A program made the position numbers and the translations under genes. Shown here one piece after another: positions 34,642 through 42,837 of a stretch of DNA of 64,000 nt; the stretch's first letter is position 1, and each line of letters begins with the position of its first letter. The notes under the pieces were generated by a model. The model saw only the letters and a list, made by a program, of their open reading frames with translations, was not told the origin of the DNA and did no database searches. The stretch covers positions 400,341 through 464,340 of the forward strand of contig JBEKVB010000001.1 in NCBI GenBank assembly GCA_049514435.1. The letters are read 5' to 3'. This stretch comes from UBA4810 sp002479215 (GTDB lineage: Bacteria > Desulfobacterota > Syntrophia > Syntrophales > Smithellaceae).

Positions 34642-35376
34642 TCAGCCCTTCCCGTTGTTAAAAAGATGCCGAGCAATGAGGCGTGTCCCCAATCCGATAA
34701 ATAGCGCGAGAATAATAACCAAATAGTCACGCCGCCGAATGGCATTAATCTCTTGTACGCGCTCGGTCAGCAATTGTCCTTCTTCGCTTTCCATGGCATT
34801 TAAGGTGGCGCGTATTTCATCCATCGTCAGTTTCCCATAGGCTAGGTGTTTATATACTTCTGTATCGAAAGTCATCCCCTTAGCAAAAAAACTAATGGTG
34901 TTCGCTGTGGTGACGTACTGCTGTTGCCAAGTGAGGTCTGCCATTTGCCGGTCAATCAGGAGTTGTATTTGGTTCAGTAGGAGCCGCTTATTAAGCCGCG
35001 GACCATAGCTAGGCTCTGCTTCAGCTAAAGCGCGTAAGTCTGACATTGCCGAGGGGAGTTTTTGCAACGCAGTAGTATAGGGCTGTAGAAACTCATCGCG
35101 CTTGGTTAAAAGATAGCCGCGCATACCGGTTTCAGCATTGACCATCGAGATGACAACTTCATTCAAGCCCCTAACCATCTGAAAGTGACGTTGAATATCG
35201 GCTTGAATATTGGCACGCTGATGATTGCCGAAAATGGCTAAAGCAGCAGAGATTGTGATTGCCAGTAGCGGAAGTATTACCAGTATTTTCCCCTGCACAC
35301 GCAACGGAATACGCCGCCATAGGCGCGTCACTGGCTGACTGATACGCTTACCTATACTCATAATTGTTTGTATCAT
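34642..35376 (-). CDS. CHASE3-domain membrane protein without output domain
   Basis: A 244-residue protein with an N-terminal membrane helix (ILVILPLLAITISAALAIFG), a periplasmic CHASE3-like four-helix domain (residues 50-210; MVNAETGMRGYLLTKRDEFL is the characteristic block), and a second membrane helix (DYLVIILALFIGLGTRLIA). Only about 10 residues follow the second helix, so no kinase, cyclase or HAMP domain is present. It may be a truncated sensor or may act by partnering another signalling protein. A family C promoter drives it. Confidence 0.85.
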   Translation of the reverse strand: MIQTIMSIGKRISQPVTRLWRRIPLRVQGKILVILPLLAITISAALAIFGNHQRANIQADIQRHFQMVRGLNEVVISMVNAETGMRGYLLTKRDEFLQPYTTALQKLPSAMSDLRALAEAEPSYGPRLNKRLLLNQIQLLIDRQMADLTWQQQYVTTANTISFFAKGMTFDTEVYKHLAYGKLTMDEIRATLNAMESEEGQLLTERVQEINAIRRRDYLVIILALFIGLGTRLIARHLFNNGKG

Positions 35377-35402
35377 TGCTTCGCCTGACCTGCCCCCGAT
35401 AT

Positions 35403-35468
35403 GTCTACCACATGTTTCTGAGGCCGGTCAAGGCTGTGCCGGCCGCAAAATGTAAGGTGCGGTGTCGC
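35403..35468 (-). promoter_or_regulatory. Family C promoter module, copy 5 (CHASE3 protein)
   Basis: TTGACC (35431-35426), 17-bp spacer, GTAGAC (35408-35403) as a weak -10; TAGACA at 18 bp is an alternative. The box is CCTTACATTTTGCGG (35457-35443), 11 bp upstream. Diverged but in register. Confidence 0.6.
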
Positions 35469-35514
35469 TGATGGAAAGAGGGAATGTAACGGGTCAGGTT
35501 TTTTAATTTGTAAC

Positions 35515-35626
35515 TTCAGCTCCGGCGTTCCCAGGCATGCCCAGCATGCGCCGGAGCGACCTGCCGGGGTTCCCTGCCTGACTAACGCCTCGCGTCACCT
35601 CGTGTGACCTTTAAGTTATTAGGTGA
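35515..35626. repeat. GC-rich palindromic repeat (family D)
   Basis: Contains CCGGCG...CGCCGG pairing, CAGGCATGCCC, then CCGGGGTTCCCTGCC and the block tcgtgtgacctttaagtta. Parts recur at 40143-40210 (ggcagggaaccccgg, taacctaaaggtcacacg). It lies between the plsC stop and the CHASE3 promoter and may act as a bidirectional transcription barrier. Confidence 0.6.
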
Positions 35627-36358
35627 TTAGGGTACGTACGCGGGATTGAAATTAGCGATGACTGCCTGACGCGTTTTGTCGATAAGCTCTTGAGCGGTAG
35701 CGGTGGTATAGCCGCTGGTATCGATGGGGTCCCCGATCACGACTTGGATCTTTCCCGGCTTCACGACGAGGCTTCCCTTGGGCAGGACGCGCCGGCTTCC
35801 ATTGACGGTTACCGGCAGGATGGGAATCTTGTGTGCTATGGCTGCCATGAATCCCCCCTTTTTGAATTCATGAATCTGCCCGTCGGGCGATCTGGTCCCT
35901 TCGGCAAACACCATTACGCCCGCGCCCTTGGGCAACCGATCGATGCCCTTGTTAATGCTTTCGATTGCTCTGGTCGTATTGGAGCGGTCGATGAAGATAT
36001 TCCGTGAAGCGTACAACGCGTATCCGAAAATCGGGATTTTGAGAACTTCCTTTTTGATGAACCAACGGAATTGAATGCCCAGCGAGGTAACCAGCGCGAG
36101 GATGTCGAAAAGCGACTGGTGGTTGGAAATAATGATATACGATGTCCCCTTCATAAGCTTCGCTTTGTTTTTTATTTCCGTGCGGACAAAGGAGACGGCA
36201 AGCATGGTGTATGCCCAGAGCTTCGAGATGGAGAACGCAAGGTTGCCGGTACGGCTTAACAGGCCCGCAACCATGACGGGAATACCCAGGATAATAGTCG
36301 CAATTGCCGCCCACAAACCAAGCCACGCAACGCGGATTGCCTTGAATAGTGATTTCAT
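35627..36358 (-). CDS. plsC: 1-acyl-sn-glycerol-3-phosphate acyltransferase
   Basis: Adds the second acyl chain in phosphatidic acid synthesis at the inner membrane. The 243 residues have an N-terminal hydrophobic segment, the catalytic NHQSLFD motif (H-x4-D), the substrate-binding FAEGTRSPDG motif and a later PVTVNG motif. All four blocks of the family are recognisable. It follows the helical membrane-protein gene (36396-37331) by 37 bp on the same strand and has no promoter module of its own, so it is probably co-transcribed. A damaged copy of its 3' end lies at 29502-29610. Confidence 0.93.
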   Translation of the reverse strand: MKSLFKAIRVAWLGLWAAIATIILGIPVMVAGLLSRTGNLAFSISKLWAYTMLAVSFVRTEIKNKAKLMKGTSYIIISNHQSLFDILALVTSLGIQFRWFIKKEVLKIPIFGYALYASRNIFIDRSNTTRAIESINKGIDRLPKGAGVMVFAEGTRSPDGQIHEFKKGGFMAAIAHKIPILPVTVNGSRRVLPKGSLVVKPGKIQVVIGDPIDTSGYTTATAQELIDKTRQAVIANFNPAYVP

Positions 36359-36395
36359 AGCCTAGCTTCCTTTTATTCGAGGTCTCTGCGGGAAG

Positions 36396-37331
36396 CTATC
36401 GAGGTCTGGCCGGACGGCCGTAGGTTACTCCCGCAATGGGTTCCTCCAAGATAGCTTGTTGCAGCTTGTTCAAGGTATCCTGACACAGAAGCATAACCTT
36501 GCGCTTCTGGTTAAGGGAAATGGACAGCGACTTTACGTTAGTGTTTTCACGCGAAAGTGCCAGGATTGGGGTTTTGATCTTGCTGAACCGGGCATAGATT
36601 GATACAGCCGTCGCCAGATCAGCATTCTGCTTTAATTTCGGAAGCGCAGCCAGTTCATCCAGATTTTTACGAATCTGCTTGTCTTCCTTGGACATCAGGG
36701 CTTCCAATTCATCCATCTTCTGATCGCTTTCTTCTGCAATATGCGGTGGGATCAAAGTCTGAAGGCGCAAGCCGCTGATCTCAGTGCCGTAAGCGAGGAG
36801 CATCACCTGTCTTTCCTCCGGAGAGCCGGTATTTGATGCAATTAGGCGGGATAGTGCGTCGTTCATTTCATTGAGTGCAGCGGTGGCCGGTCCAAACGCT
36901 AGACTATACGCCTTGATGTTGGTATTCTTGACTGCCAGATCTAGCAAATCGTTATCGATGTGCTGGAACTTGGCGAAAAGTTCAGAGAATTGGTTAAATA
37001 ACTCCTTCTCGCCTTGGGTGCCGCCGGTTTTCAGGAGTTCGCCCAACTCCCGACGTGCCTGTTCGACTTCCGTCGTAGCCATTCGGGCCTGGCCCGCAAA
37101 TGTTTGCGAGTCCCGGTCGGTGATGGCAAGGACTGCGCTCTTTTCCGCTTCTGAGGCCGAGGCCAGGGCTAATCGCATCCGACTTACTAAGTCAACTCGG
37201 CTTGCCTTAAAGGCCAGTTGCTCAGCGGGATTCTGTTTTTGGTAGAAATGAAATACACCCAGGATGACCAAAAGCAGTATTACTGCCCCAGCAGCCATCC
37301 AAACAACGTCCTCTTTATTGGGCTTGATCAT
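36396..37331 (-). CDS. Single-pass membrane protein with two helical-bundle sensor-like domains
   Basis: A 311-residue protein with one membrane helix near the N-terminus (VVWMAAGAVILLLVILGVF). The rest is almost entirely helical. Two similar segments, NTNIKAYSLAFGPATAALNE near residue 135 and NTNVKSLSISLNQKRKVM near residue 268, suggest two tandem four-helix bundles like the 4HB sensor domains of chemoreceptors. There is no HAMP, kinase or methyl-accepting domain. It may act as a stand-alone periplasmic sensor. A family C promoter lies about 60 bp upstream and plsC follows. Confidence 0.75.
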   Translation of the reverse strand: MIKPNKEDVVWMAAGAVILLLVILGVFHFYQKQNPAEQLAFKASRVDLVSRMRLALASASEAEKSAVLAITDRDSQTFAGQARMATTEVEQARRELGELLKTGGTQGEKELFNQFSELFAKFQHIDNDLLDLAVKNTNIKAYSLAFGPATAALNEMNDALSRLIASNTGSPEERQVMLLAYGTEISGLRLQTLIPPHIAEESDQKMDELEALMSKEDKQIRKNLDELAALPKLKQNADLATAVSIYARFSKIKTPILALSRENTNVKSLSISLNQKRKVMLLCQDTLNKLQQAILEEPIAGVTYGRPARPR

Positions 37332-37388
37332 AAGAAATTCCTATTGGAGACTACTTTGATTGATAAGAACTTCCTTTTTCACGGGGGG

Positions 37389-37455
37389 AGTATATGAAGA
37401 AGGATTTTGTGTGTCAAGATGATTTTGGCCACAAAATATGGGGTGTGATGTCGAT
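37389..37455 (-). promoter_or_regulatory. Family C promoter module, copy 6 (helical membrane protein, plsC)
   Basis: TTGACA (37417-37412), 17-bp spacer, TATACT (37394-37389). The box is CCCCATATTTTGTGG (37443-37429), 11 bp upstream. The leader contains GTGAAAAAGGAAGTTC then TTATCAA, identical to copy 7. Confidence 0.85.
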
Positions 37456-37469
37456 GTTTGTTGTCGGGC

Positions 37470-37608
37470 CTGAATTCGTTAGCAAGCGCATTCTCCATAG
37501 CTTGCTGTGGAGTAAGCGAGCGAATACTGAATGAGATTGTTCCTTATGAATCGAAGATTCTTTGCGGCTTGCCGCGAAGAGCTTCAATTGTGTTTATTCG
37601 TGAAAGCG
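37470..37608. repeat. Repeat nearly identical to 45148-45280
   Basis: About 130 bp starting ttcgttagcaagcgcattct and containing ccatagcttgctgtggagta, cgaagattctttgcgg and gtgtttattcgtgaa. It matches 45148-45280 with only a few differences. Both copies lie directly upstream of a family C promoter. Internally it holds short hairpins (ccatagcttgctgtgg, ctttgcggcttgccgcgaag). Confidence 0.8.
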
Positions 37609-37612
37609 GTTT

Positions 37613-38716
37613 TTACAGAATGGTTCTTCGTCCGTTATACCTTTCCGTATCATAATACTTTTCTACGTCTACTAATTTTAATTTATTGATAATTTCTTTC
37701 AGGGGAACACCGGTAATTTCTCCGCCCACCAAACTGACCATGCGTCCGAAATCCTCATTGATAATCATGTCCACAGCGGCAATGCCAAACCATCTGGCCA
37801 TCAGACGATCGCGGGCGGAAGGTGATCCGCCGCGCTGGAGATGACTCAGGATTATGTGGCGTGATTCAAACCCAGTTTTGCGTTCAATTTCAGCGGCAAC
37901 GTAACTGGCAATTCCGCCTATCGACTCATGCCCGAAATCGTCTATGTAACTATCTTTGAGGAATTCCTGCCCGCCTGCGGGCTTGGCCGCTTCGGCAACC
38001 ACAATGATGGAATAATTGATTTCACGGCCATGCCGTTGCCGCAAAAGTTCACATACACGTTCCATCTTGAAAGGATACTCCGGTATCAGAATAATATACG
38101 CCCCGCTACATTCGCCACCGTGGAGAGCAAGCCAGCCGGCATGGCGTCCCATTGTTTCCACAACAAAAATACGGCTGTGGGAGCCGGCGGTTGTTCTGAG
38201 CCGGTCGATTTCTTCCATGATAACGTTAACCGCCGTGTCAAAACCGAGCGAATATTCTGTTCCCGCGAGATCGTTGTCGATTGTCTTGGGAATACCCACT
38301 GTTTTGATACCCAGCTTATGTAATTTATAGGCGACACCTAGGGTATCTTCGCCGCCGATGACAACAAGCGCATCAATTCCTAACTTTTTGATGTTATCAA
38401 TTAGCTTTGCCGAACGGTCATTTTGGGGATTAAACGGATTTGTCCGTGACGTTCCCAGGTTTGTTCCTCCGTAACGATCCCATGCCCGGACGACCTCTTC
38501 GTCTAAATGTTTGATGTACCTCTCGCAGCTTTTCGGATTGTCGGGATCAACCTCGATGATGCCCTTCCAGCCTTCGGTAATGCCCAGAACTTCAAATGAC
38601 ATAGAACGGTTTACCGCAATCCTTGGATCAAGCGCGCTTTTCGTTACCCACTTGACTGCGCCATTGAGCCCCGGGCAGTCTCCTCCGCCTGTTAATATGG
38701 CTATTTTCATTTTCAT
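37613..38716 (-). CDS. 6-phosphofructokinase, probably diphosphate-dependent
   Basis: Phosphorylates fructose 6-phosphate in glycolysis. The 367 residues show LTGGGDCPGLNG, GGTNLGTSRTNPF, VVIGGEDTLGVA, the PKTIDND catalytic loop and MGRHAGWLA. The phosphoryl-donor site has Asp in GGEDT where ATP enzymes have Gly (GGDGS), and the catalytic loop has Lys (PKTIDND) where ATP enzymes have Gly (PGTIDND). Both are established markers of diphosphate-dependent enzymes, which are reversible. The annotation therefore favours the PPi type; assay would be decisive. It stands alone, without a strong promoter. Confidence 0.92.
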   Translation of the reverse strand: MKMKIAILTGGGDCPGLNGAVKWVTKSALDPRIAVNRSMSFEVLGITEGWKGIIEVDPDNPKSCERYIKHLDEEVVRAWDRYGGTNLGTSRTNPFNPQNDRSAKLIDNIKKLGIDALVVIGGEDTLGVAYKLHKLGIKTVGIPKTIDNDLAGTEYSLGFDTAVNVIMEEIDRLRTTAGSHSRIFVVETMGRHAGWLALHGGECSGAYIILIPEYPFKMERVCELLRQRHGREINYSIIVVAEAAKPAGGQEFLKDSYIDDFGHESIGGIASYVAAEIERKTGFESRHIILSHLQRGGSPSARDRLMARWFGIAAVDMIINEDFGRMVSLVGGEITGVPLKEIINKLKLVDVEKYYDTERYNGRRTIL

Positions 38717-38989
38717 AATTTTCTTCTCTCCCTGCGTTCCAGGAATTTTTAAAATGTGTTAAACTATTATGAATATCATTTCCTCTGTTTTCTGTTAATT
38801 CGGACTTTGCTGCGGTTGATATTGGGAAAAACTTTTTTACTTTCCTCTGCCTTCTTGTAGAGAAGGGATAAAATTCATTTTAGAATAGGGCGAGAATAGC
38901 TCGGAGCTTGATATTGAGCTGATAATAATTTTTATGACTATCCCTGTGATTTTTATTTAGCATGGATGTTACTGATTATCAATAGATCT
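38717..38989. other. Intergenic stretch without recognised gene
   Basis: AT-rich region between the pfk start and a family A repeat. No good promoter, hairpin or reading frame with a ribosome binding site was seen on either strand. Confidence 0.5.
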
Positions 38990-39116
38990 TATTCCAATTC
39001 TCAATCAAAGCGCTATTTTTGTTGGGGGCGTCGTCGGCTTCTTCAATCCGTAGCGGTGGACTGCGTCGTCTTCACCTTGCCGCTTCGATATCATCTCTGA
39101 TTTAGAAATGATATTA
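38990..39116. repeat. Family A MITE-like repeat, copy 2
   Basis: Left end ttctcaatcaaagcgct, right end ctgatttagaaatgat, with the interior gcgtcgtcggcttcttcaat shared with copy 1. The right end reaches into the stop codon of the MaoC-like gene on the minus strand (TTA at 39114-39116). Confidence 0.75.
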
Positions 39117-40016
39117 TATACAAGTTTTGAAGGTGCCGCAGATGCAGGGACGCGGATTACCTTCCTCATAGATATCAAAACGTTTAATGCCGGAGGCAAG
39201 AGCGCTTTTTAAAATTACATTATTTTCATAATAGAGAGGCCCTTTAAAAGCGATATCCAGGCAAAAGGATTTTTCGCTGCTGTCCTGCAGGAGCCGCTCC
39301 AGAGATCCTGCCAGTACTAGCAAAGGCTGGGCAAAATCACGTTTGAATCCCAAAAGCCTTGCATATGGACGTAAATAATGGATAGGATTGCCATCGCCTG
39401 ATATACCGGCAAAACTATAGCCGATATTTCCGGGCAAGAACCAACGGGCAACCTCAGGGGCATCAGGGATAGATTCAAACTGCAGTGGCGTGTATACTGA
39501 ATCGGGCGAACCGAATTTACCACGGTAATAAAATGTCAGTGTATTCTCCCAAACCTTTTCCGCGGCAATTTTTACGAATGATTTAATTTCTATTTCCAGT
39601 CCTTTTTCCACAATTCGATGATGGGCAAGTTCACAGTAAACATCAAGTTTCTCATCAAGACCGATATGCCGATGTTGGACTATCTGCATCTGGCTGTTCA
39701 ATACTACAAACAGTGATAAAGGGGCTTCTTTGCGGGCGAGCATTATCTGAACAAGGGGATAAATATAGGTGAGCAGGTAAATAAGCGGAAGTCTATCGGA
39801 GTTTTTTATCTGACATACTTTGTTAAATCTGGCCAATTGCTCCTTATCGGGAACTATACCGTCTCGCGATACCGTAATTATGGGTAAATATTTTTGGGCA
39901 TCGAATTTAGATCTTCGTCCCAAAAGCGCCCTAAAAGCGGTAACGAACATAGAAGGTTTTTTATGGAAAGTTAGATCAATGGATGCCGGCAAAGTTTCTC
40001 CTCCTCGATATTTCAT
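39114..40016 (-). CDS. MaoC-like hotdog dehydratase
   Basis: A 300-residue protein of the double-hotdog type. The C-terminal half carries the hydratase motif GYSFAGISGDGNPIHYLRPYA, with the D-x5-H pair of R-hydratases (SGDGNPIH), followed by LGFKRDFAQPLLVLAG. The N-terminal half keeps a similar fold without the motif. MaoC proteins hydrate enoyl-CoA or dehydrate 3-hydroxyacyl intermediates. It stands alone between two family A repeats. Confidence 0.88.
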   Translation of the reverse strand: MKYRGGETLPASIDLTFHKKPSMFVTAFRALLGRRSKFDAQKYLPIITVSRDGIVPDKEQLARFNKVCQIKNSDRLPLIYLLTYIYPLVQIMLARKEAPLSLFVVLNSQMQIVQHRHIGLDEKLDVYCELAHHRIVEKGLEIEIKSFVKIAAEKVWENTLTFYYRGKFGSPDSVYTPLQFESIPDAPEVARWFLPGNIGYSFAGISGDGNPIHYLRPYARLLGFKRDFAQPLLVLAGSLERLLQDSSEKSFCLDIAFKGPLYYENNVILKSALASGIKRFDIYEEGNPRPCICGTFKTCI

Positions 40017-40094
40017 CCTGATTTCTTTTAATGTGACAATTAATATAGAGAAAAGATAACCGGAGTCAAGTAGAAATGACTACAGGCAGTATGG

Positions 40095-40212
40095 CAATTT
40101 ATGCCAATTATAAATCAAAGCGCTATTTTTGTTGGCAGCGTCGTCCGGCAGGGAACCCCGGCGAATAACCTAAAGGTCACACGTGCCTGGGCATGCCCGG
40201 AGCGTCGTCGGT
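40095..40212. repeat. Family A left half interrupted by a GC-rich element
   Basis: Starts ttataaatcaaagcgct as in family A, but after gcgtcgtcc the sequence ggcagggaaccccgg...cctgggcatgcccgg is inserted, then gcgtcgtcgg resumes. The repeated gcgtcgtc at both borders looks like a target duplication of about 8 bp. The right end of the A element is missing. Confidence 0.6.
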
Positions 40213-40213
40213 T

Positions 40214-40251
40214 TTTCAAATTCCATATTTTTTGCCGCTCGCTTCATTTCT
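40214..40251 (-). pseudogene. 38-bp fragment of a uvrB-type UVR motif
   Basis: The minus strand reads EMKRAAKNMEFEK, matching the C-terminal UVR motif of UvrB. The DNA matches 45688-45725 (inside uvrB) at all but about two positions. No other part of uvrB is present. Confidence 0.6.
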
Positions 40252-40471
40252 GCCGAACACTTTAAATTATCGTATATGACGCTTGGCACGACGGCTGCCA
40301 TTATCCACCTATTTAATTATCATTGCTCAATTGGTTCTTATGTAGTAATTGACTCATAACATAAGATTATGGTATTCTTTTTTAAGTGGCAAAAATGCAT
40401 ATTCATATGCGCATTTTGTCTGTTGTTTATTTCTCATTGGTGTATCAATACCTGATTACGAGGTAAAAGAA

Positions 40472-41656
40472 ATGAAAACCAAATATTGTTCAAAAGCAAT
40501 AATATGGCTGTTTGTCTTGTCTCTGGTGTTACCGATGTCGCTTAAAGCGCAGGAACCGGAAGAGAACGCGGTCACACAGCCGCCGCGGACTTATTCACAG
40601 GAAGAACTAGACAGGCTTCTTGCGCCACTGGCCCTGTATCCGGATACACTGCTTTCACAGGTTCTTATGGCATCAACCTATCCTCTGGAAGTGGTCGCAG
40701 CAGACCGCTGGCTTAAAAAGAATCAAAGTCTGACAGGGGATTCGCTGGATACGGCTCTTCAGGAAAAGTCCTGGGACGTAAGTGTAAAATCATTATGCCA
40801 CTTTCCCAATGTGCTCGCCATGATGAGTGACAAACTTGATCTGACCAATGATCTGGGGAATGCCTTTCTTGGTCAACAGGAGCAGGTGATGAATACAATC
40901 CAGAGTCTGCGCGCCAAAGCGCAAGCTCAGGGCAACCTTTCTTCCACAGATACGCAGAAGGTAACTTCCCAGGAAGGGGCAATAGCGATCGAGCCTGCTA
41001 CCCCCGAGGTTATTTATGTTCCTGTTTATGATCCATGCTGGGTTTATGGCCCCTGGTGGTATCCTGCATGTGCACCTCCGTGGTTTTGGTATCCGGGAGT
41101 CGTTGCCGGCGCCGGTTTCTTTTTCGGCCCGGGCATATTTATCGGCCCTCTGGATTTCTGGTGCGGTTTCCGCTGGAATCGGCATCAGATATTTGTCAAT
41201 GTAAATAAAACATTTGCTGTCCACAGACCTTCAATTACCAGAATGCATGGCGGCACAGAGGTCTGGGCGCACAATCCTGTTCATCGCCGCGGCGTAGCCT
41301 ATCATAATCCGGAAACTGCCCGTAGGTTCGGTCAGACGGAGCGTCCCGGTGTGGCGGCACGCCAGGCATTTAGAGGCTTTGCTCCTGAAGGCAGAGGGGC
41401 GGGCGTGGGTATTAGTCCGCCGGCACGGCCTGATACCGGCCGCCAGATGAGGCAGCCGCAAAGCAGACAAGTTGTACAGCCTCAGAAAGGCCATGCCTTT
41501 GAAAGTTTCGGATCAACCGGCAGAGAAGTGACTCAGCATAGTGAACGTGGTCACAGTAGCATTGGCAGTAGCGGAAGAGGTGGCGGTGGATCTCATGGAG
41601 GAGGTGGTGGTGGAGGATCTCATGGAGGCGGCGGTGGCGGAGGCCGAATGAGATGA
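40472..41656 (+). CDS. DUF3300 exported protein
   Basis: The ATG at 40472 has GAGG upstream and begins a clear signal peptide (MKTKYCSKAIIWLFVLSL ... SLKA), so it is preferred over the longer frame from 40349. The 394-residue product shows the DUF3300 core: QEELDRLLAPLALYPDTLLS, QVLMASTYPLEVVAADRW, then DVSVKSLCHFPNVLAMM. A proline/aromatic-rich region (DPCWVYGPWWYPACAPP) and a Gly/His/Ser-rich tail follow. The function is unknown; the family is envelope-located. It is followed after 37 nt by a DUF2950 gene, the standard pairing. Confidence 0.92.
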   Translation: MKTKYCSKAIIWLFVLSLVLPMSLKAQEPEENAVTQPPRTYSQEELDRLLAPLALYPDTLLSQVLMASTYPLEVVAADRWLKKNQSLTGDSLDTALQEKSWDVSVKSLCHFPNVLAMMSDKLDLTNDLGNAFLGQQEQVMNTIQSLRAKAQAQGNLSSTDTQKVTSQEGAIAIEPATPEVIYVPVYDPCWVYGPWWYPACAPPWFWYPGVVAGAGFFFGPGIFIGPLDFWCGFRWNRHQIFVNVNKTFAVHRPSITRMHGGTEVWAHNPVHRRGVAYHNPETARRFGQTERPGVAARQAFRGFAPEGRGAGVGISPPARPDTGRQMRQPQSRQVVQPQKGHAFESFGSTGREVTQHSERGHSSIGSSGRGGGGSHGGGGGGGSHGGGGGGGRMR

Positions 41657-41699
41657 GCAATAGGTGCAAGGTTGAACAGCTACAAATGGAGGAATGGTG

Positions 41700-42659
41700 A
41701 TGAGGTTATTTGTGCAGGGAAGAAAAAGTAGTTTAATCAAAACGATCTATTATTGCATCATTATTACGGCCATGTTTATTTTTATCCTTGGCAGCACCAG
41801 CTATGCGGCCAAAATGACTCAGCGGACATTTGCTTCGCCGGATAAAGCATTCAGTATGCTGATTGCGGCTGTTAAGAGCGGCGATGCCAGGCAATTAGCT
41901 GCCATATTCGGCCCCCAAGGTAAAGATATCTTCCCGGCTGACGAGGAGGCAAATGCCAGGGCACGGGAAAGATTTACCAGGGCTTATGATGAAAAACACA
42001 GGCTGGAGAAGATAGGAACAAATAAGATAGTTTTGCACGTGGGTGATAATGACTGGCCCTGGCCTGTTCCGGTTGTTAAAACGGGTAACCGCTGGCATTT
42101 TGATACAGAGGCAGGAATAAAAGAGATCATTGCCCGTAGAATTGGCAAGAATGAAATTTCAACCGTCCAGGTTTGCCTTGCCTACGTGGATTCACAATTA
42201 GAATATGCCCGAGAGCACCGTGTTGATGGCATGGGTGAATATGCGCAACAGTTGGCCAGCGACCCGGGCAAGAAAAACGGCCTTTGCTGGGATTCAAAAG
42301 ATGGAGAAAAACCAAGCCTGCTTGGGCCTCTGGTAGCCGGCGCTTCCAAGATAGAAATGAAGGGAATGACAAGGCCGGGAGTGGAACTTTCTCCTTATCA
42401 TGGATATTATTACAATATACTCAAAAGCCAGGGTAAAGACGCGCCGGGTGGAGCTTACGATTATGTTGTGGATGGGAAAATGATTGGCGGATTTGCTTTG
42501 GTTGCCTATCCGGCTGTGTATGGCTCTTCAGGGATAACAACATTTATAGTGAATAAGGACGGAATCGTTTATCAGAAAGATCTGGGTAAGGATACAGAAA
42601 AGATTGCCGAATCGATGGACAGCTATAATCCTGACCCCGCCTGGAAAAAAGTGGATTGA
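41700..42659 (+). CDS. DUF2950 exported protein
   Basis: The ATG at 41700 is preferred because GGAGGA (41688-41693) is 6 nt upstream; ATG 41694 would be against it. A signal peptide (IYYCIIITAMFIFILGSTSYA) is followed by FASPDKAFSMLIAAVKSGDA, typical of DUF2950, and later VCLAYVDSQLEYAREHR and GGFALVAYPAVYGSSGITTF. The 319-residue length fits. DUF3300 and DUF2950 genes are found together in many Proteobacteria, and their products presumably act together in the envelope; the function is not known. Confidence 0.92.
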   Translation: MRLFVQGRKSSLIKTIYYCIIITAMFIFILGSTSYAAKMTQRTFASPDKAFSMLIAAVKSGDARQLAAIFGPQGKDIFPADEEANARARERFTRAYDEKHRLEKIGTNKIVLHVGDNDWPWPVPVVKTGNRWHFDTEAGIKEIIARRIGKNEISTVQVCLAYVDSQLEYAREHRVDGMGEYAQQLASDPGKKNGLCWDSKDGEKPSLLGPLVAGASKIEMKGMTRPGVELSPYHGYYYNILKSQGKDAPGGAYDYVVDGKMIGGFALVAYPAVYGSSGITTFIVNKDGIVYQKDLGKDTEKIAESMDSYNPDPAWKKVD

Positions 42660-42837
42660 TGTGTCCTGACCAATATTTGACTTTACAAACACTGCCCAAG
42701 TAAGTCTCGTCACTTTTAACGAGTTCACTTACTAGTCCTCAACCCATATGAGCTAACAAAAGTGAATAATATCGTTTGAAATCTTCGATATGCCAAGAAA
42801 ATAGACCTGACCCCATTCCTCAGAGCGGCCGCCCGGA
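42660..42837. other. Intergenic stretch between convergent genes
   Basis: No terminator is obvious. The segment tatgccaagaaaatagacc then tgacccc resembles the -35 side of the family C module but points away from any gene start. Confidence 0.4.

Noticed and set aside
37458..37655. 65-codon frame on the plus strand
   Set aside because: It lies within a repeat, has no ribosome binding site, and its match at 45145 is not open in the same way.
40349..40471. Longer start for the DUF3300 protein
   Set aside because: The ATG at 40472 has a ribosome binding site and begins a proper signal peptide.
42775..42828. Ninth copy of the promoter module
   Set aside because: Only the -35 side is similar, the dyad is absent, and it does not face a gene start.
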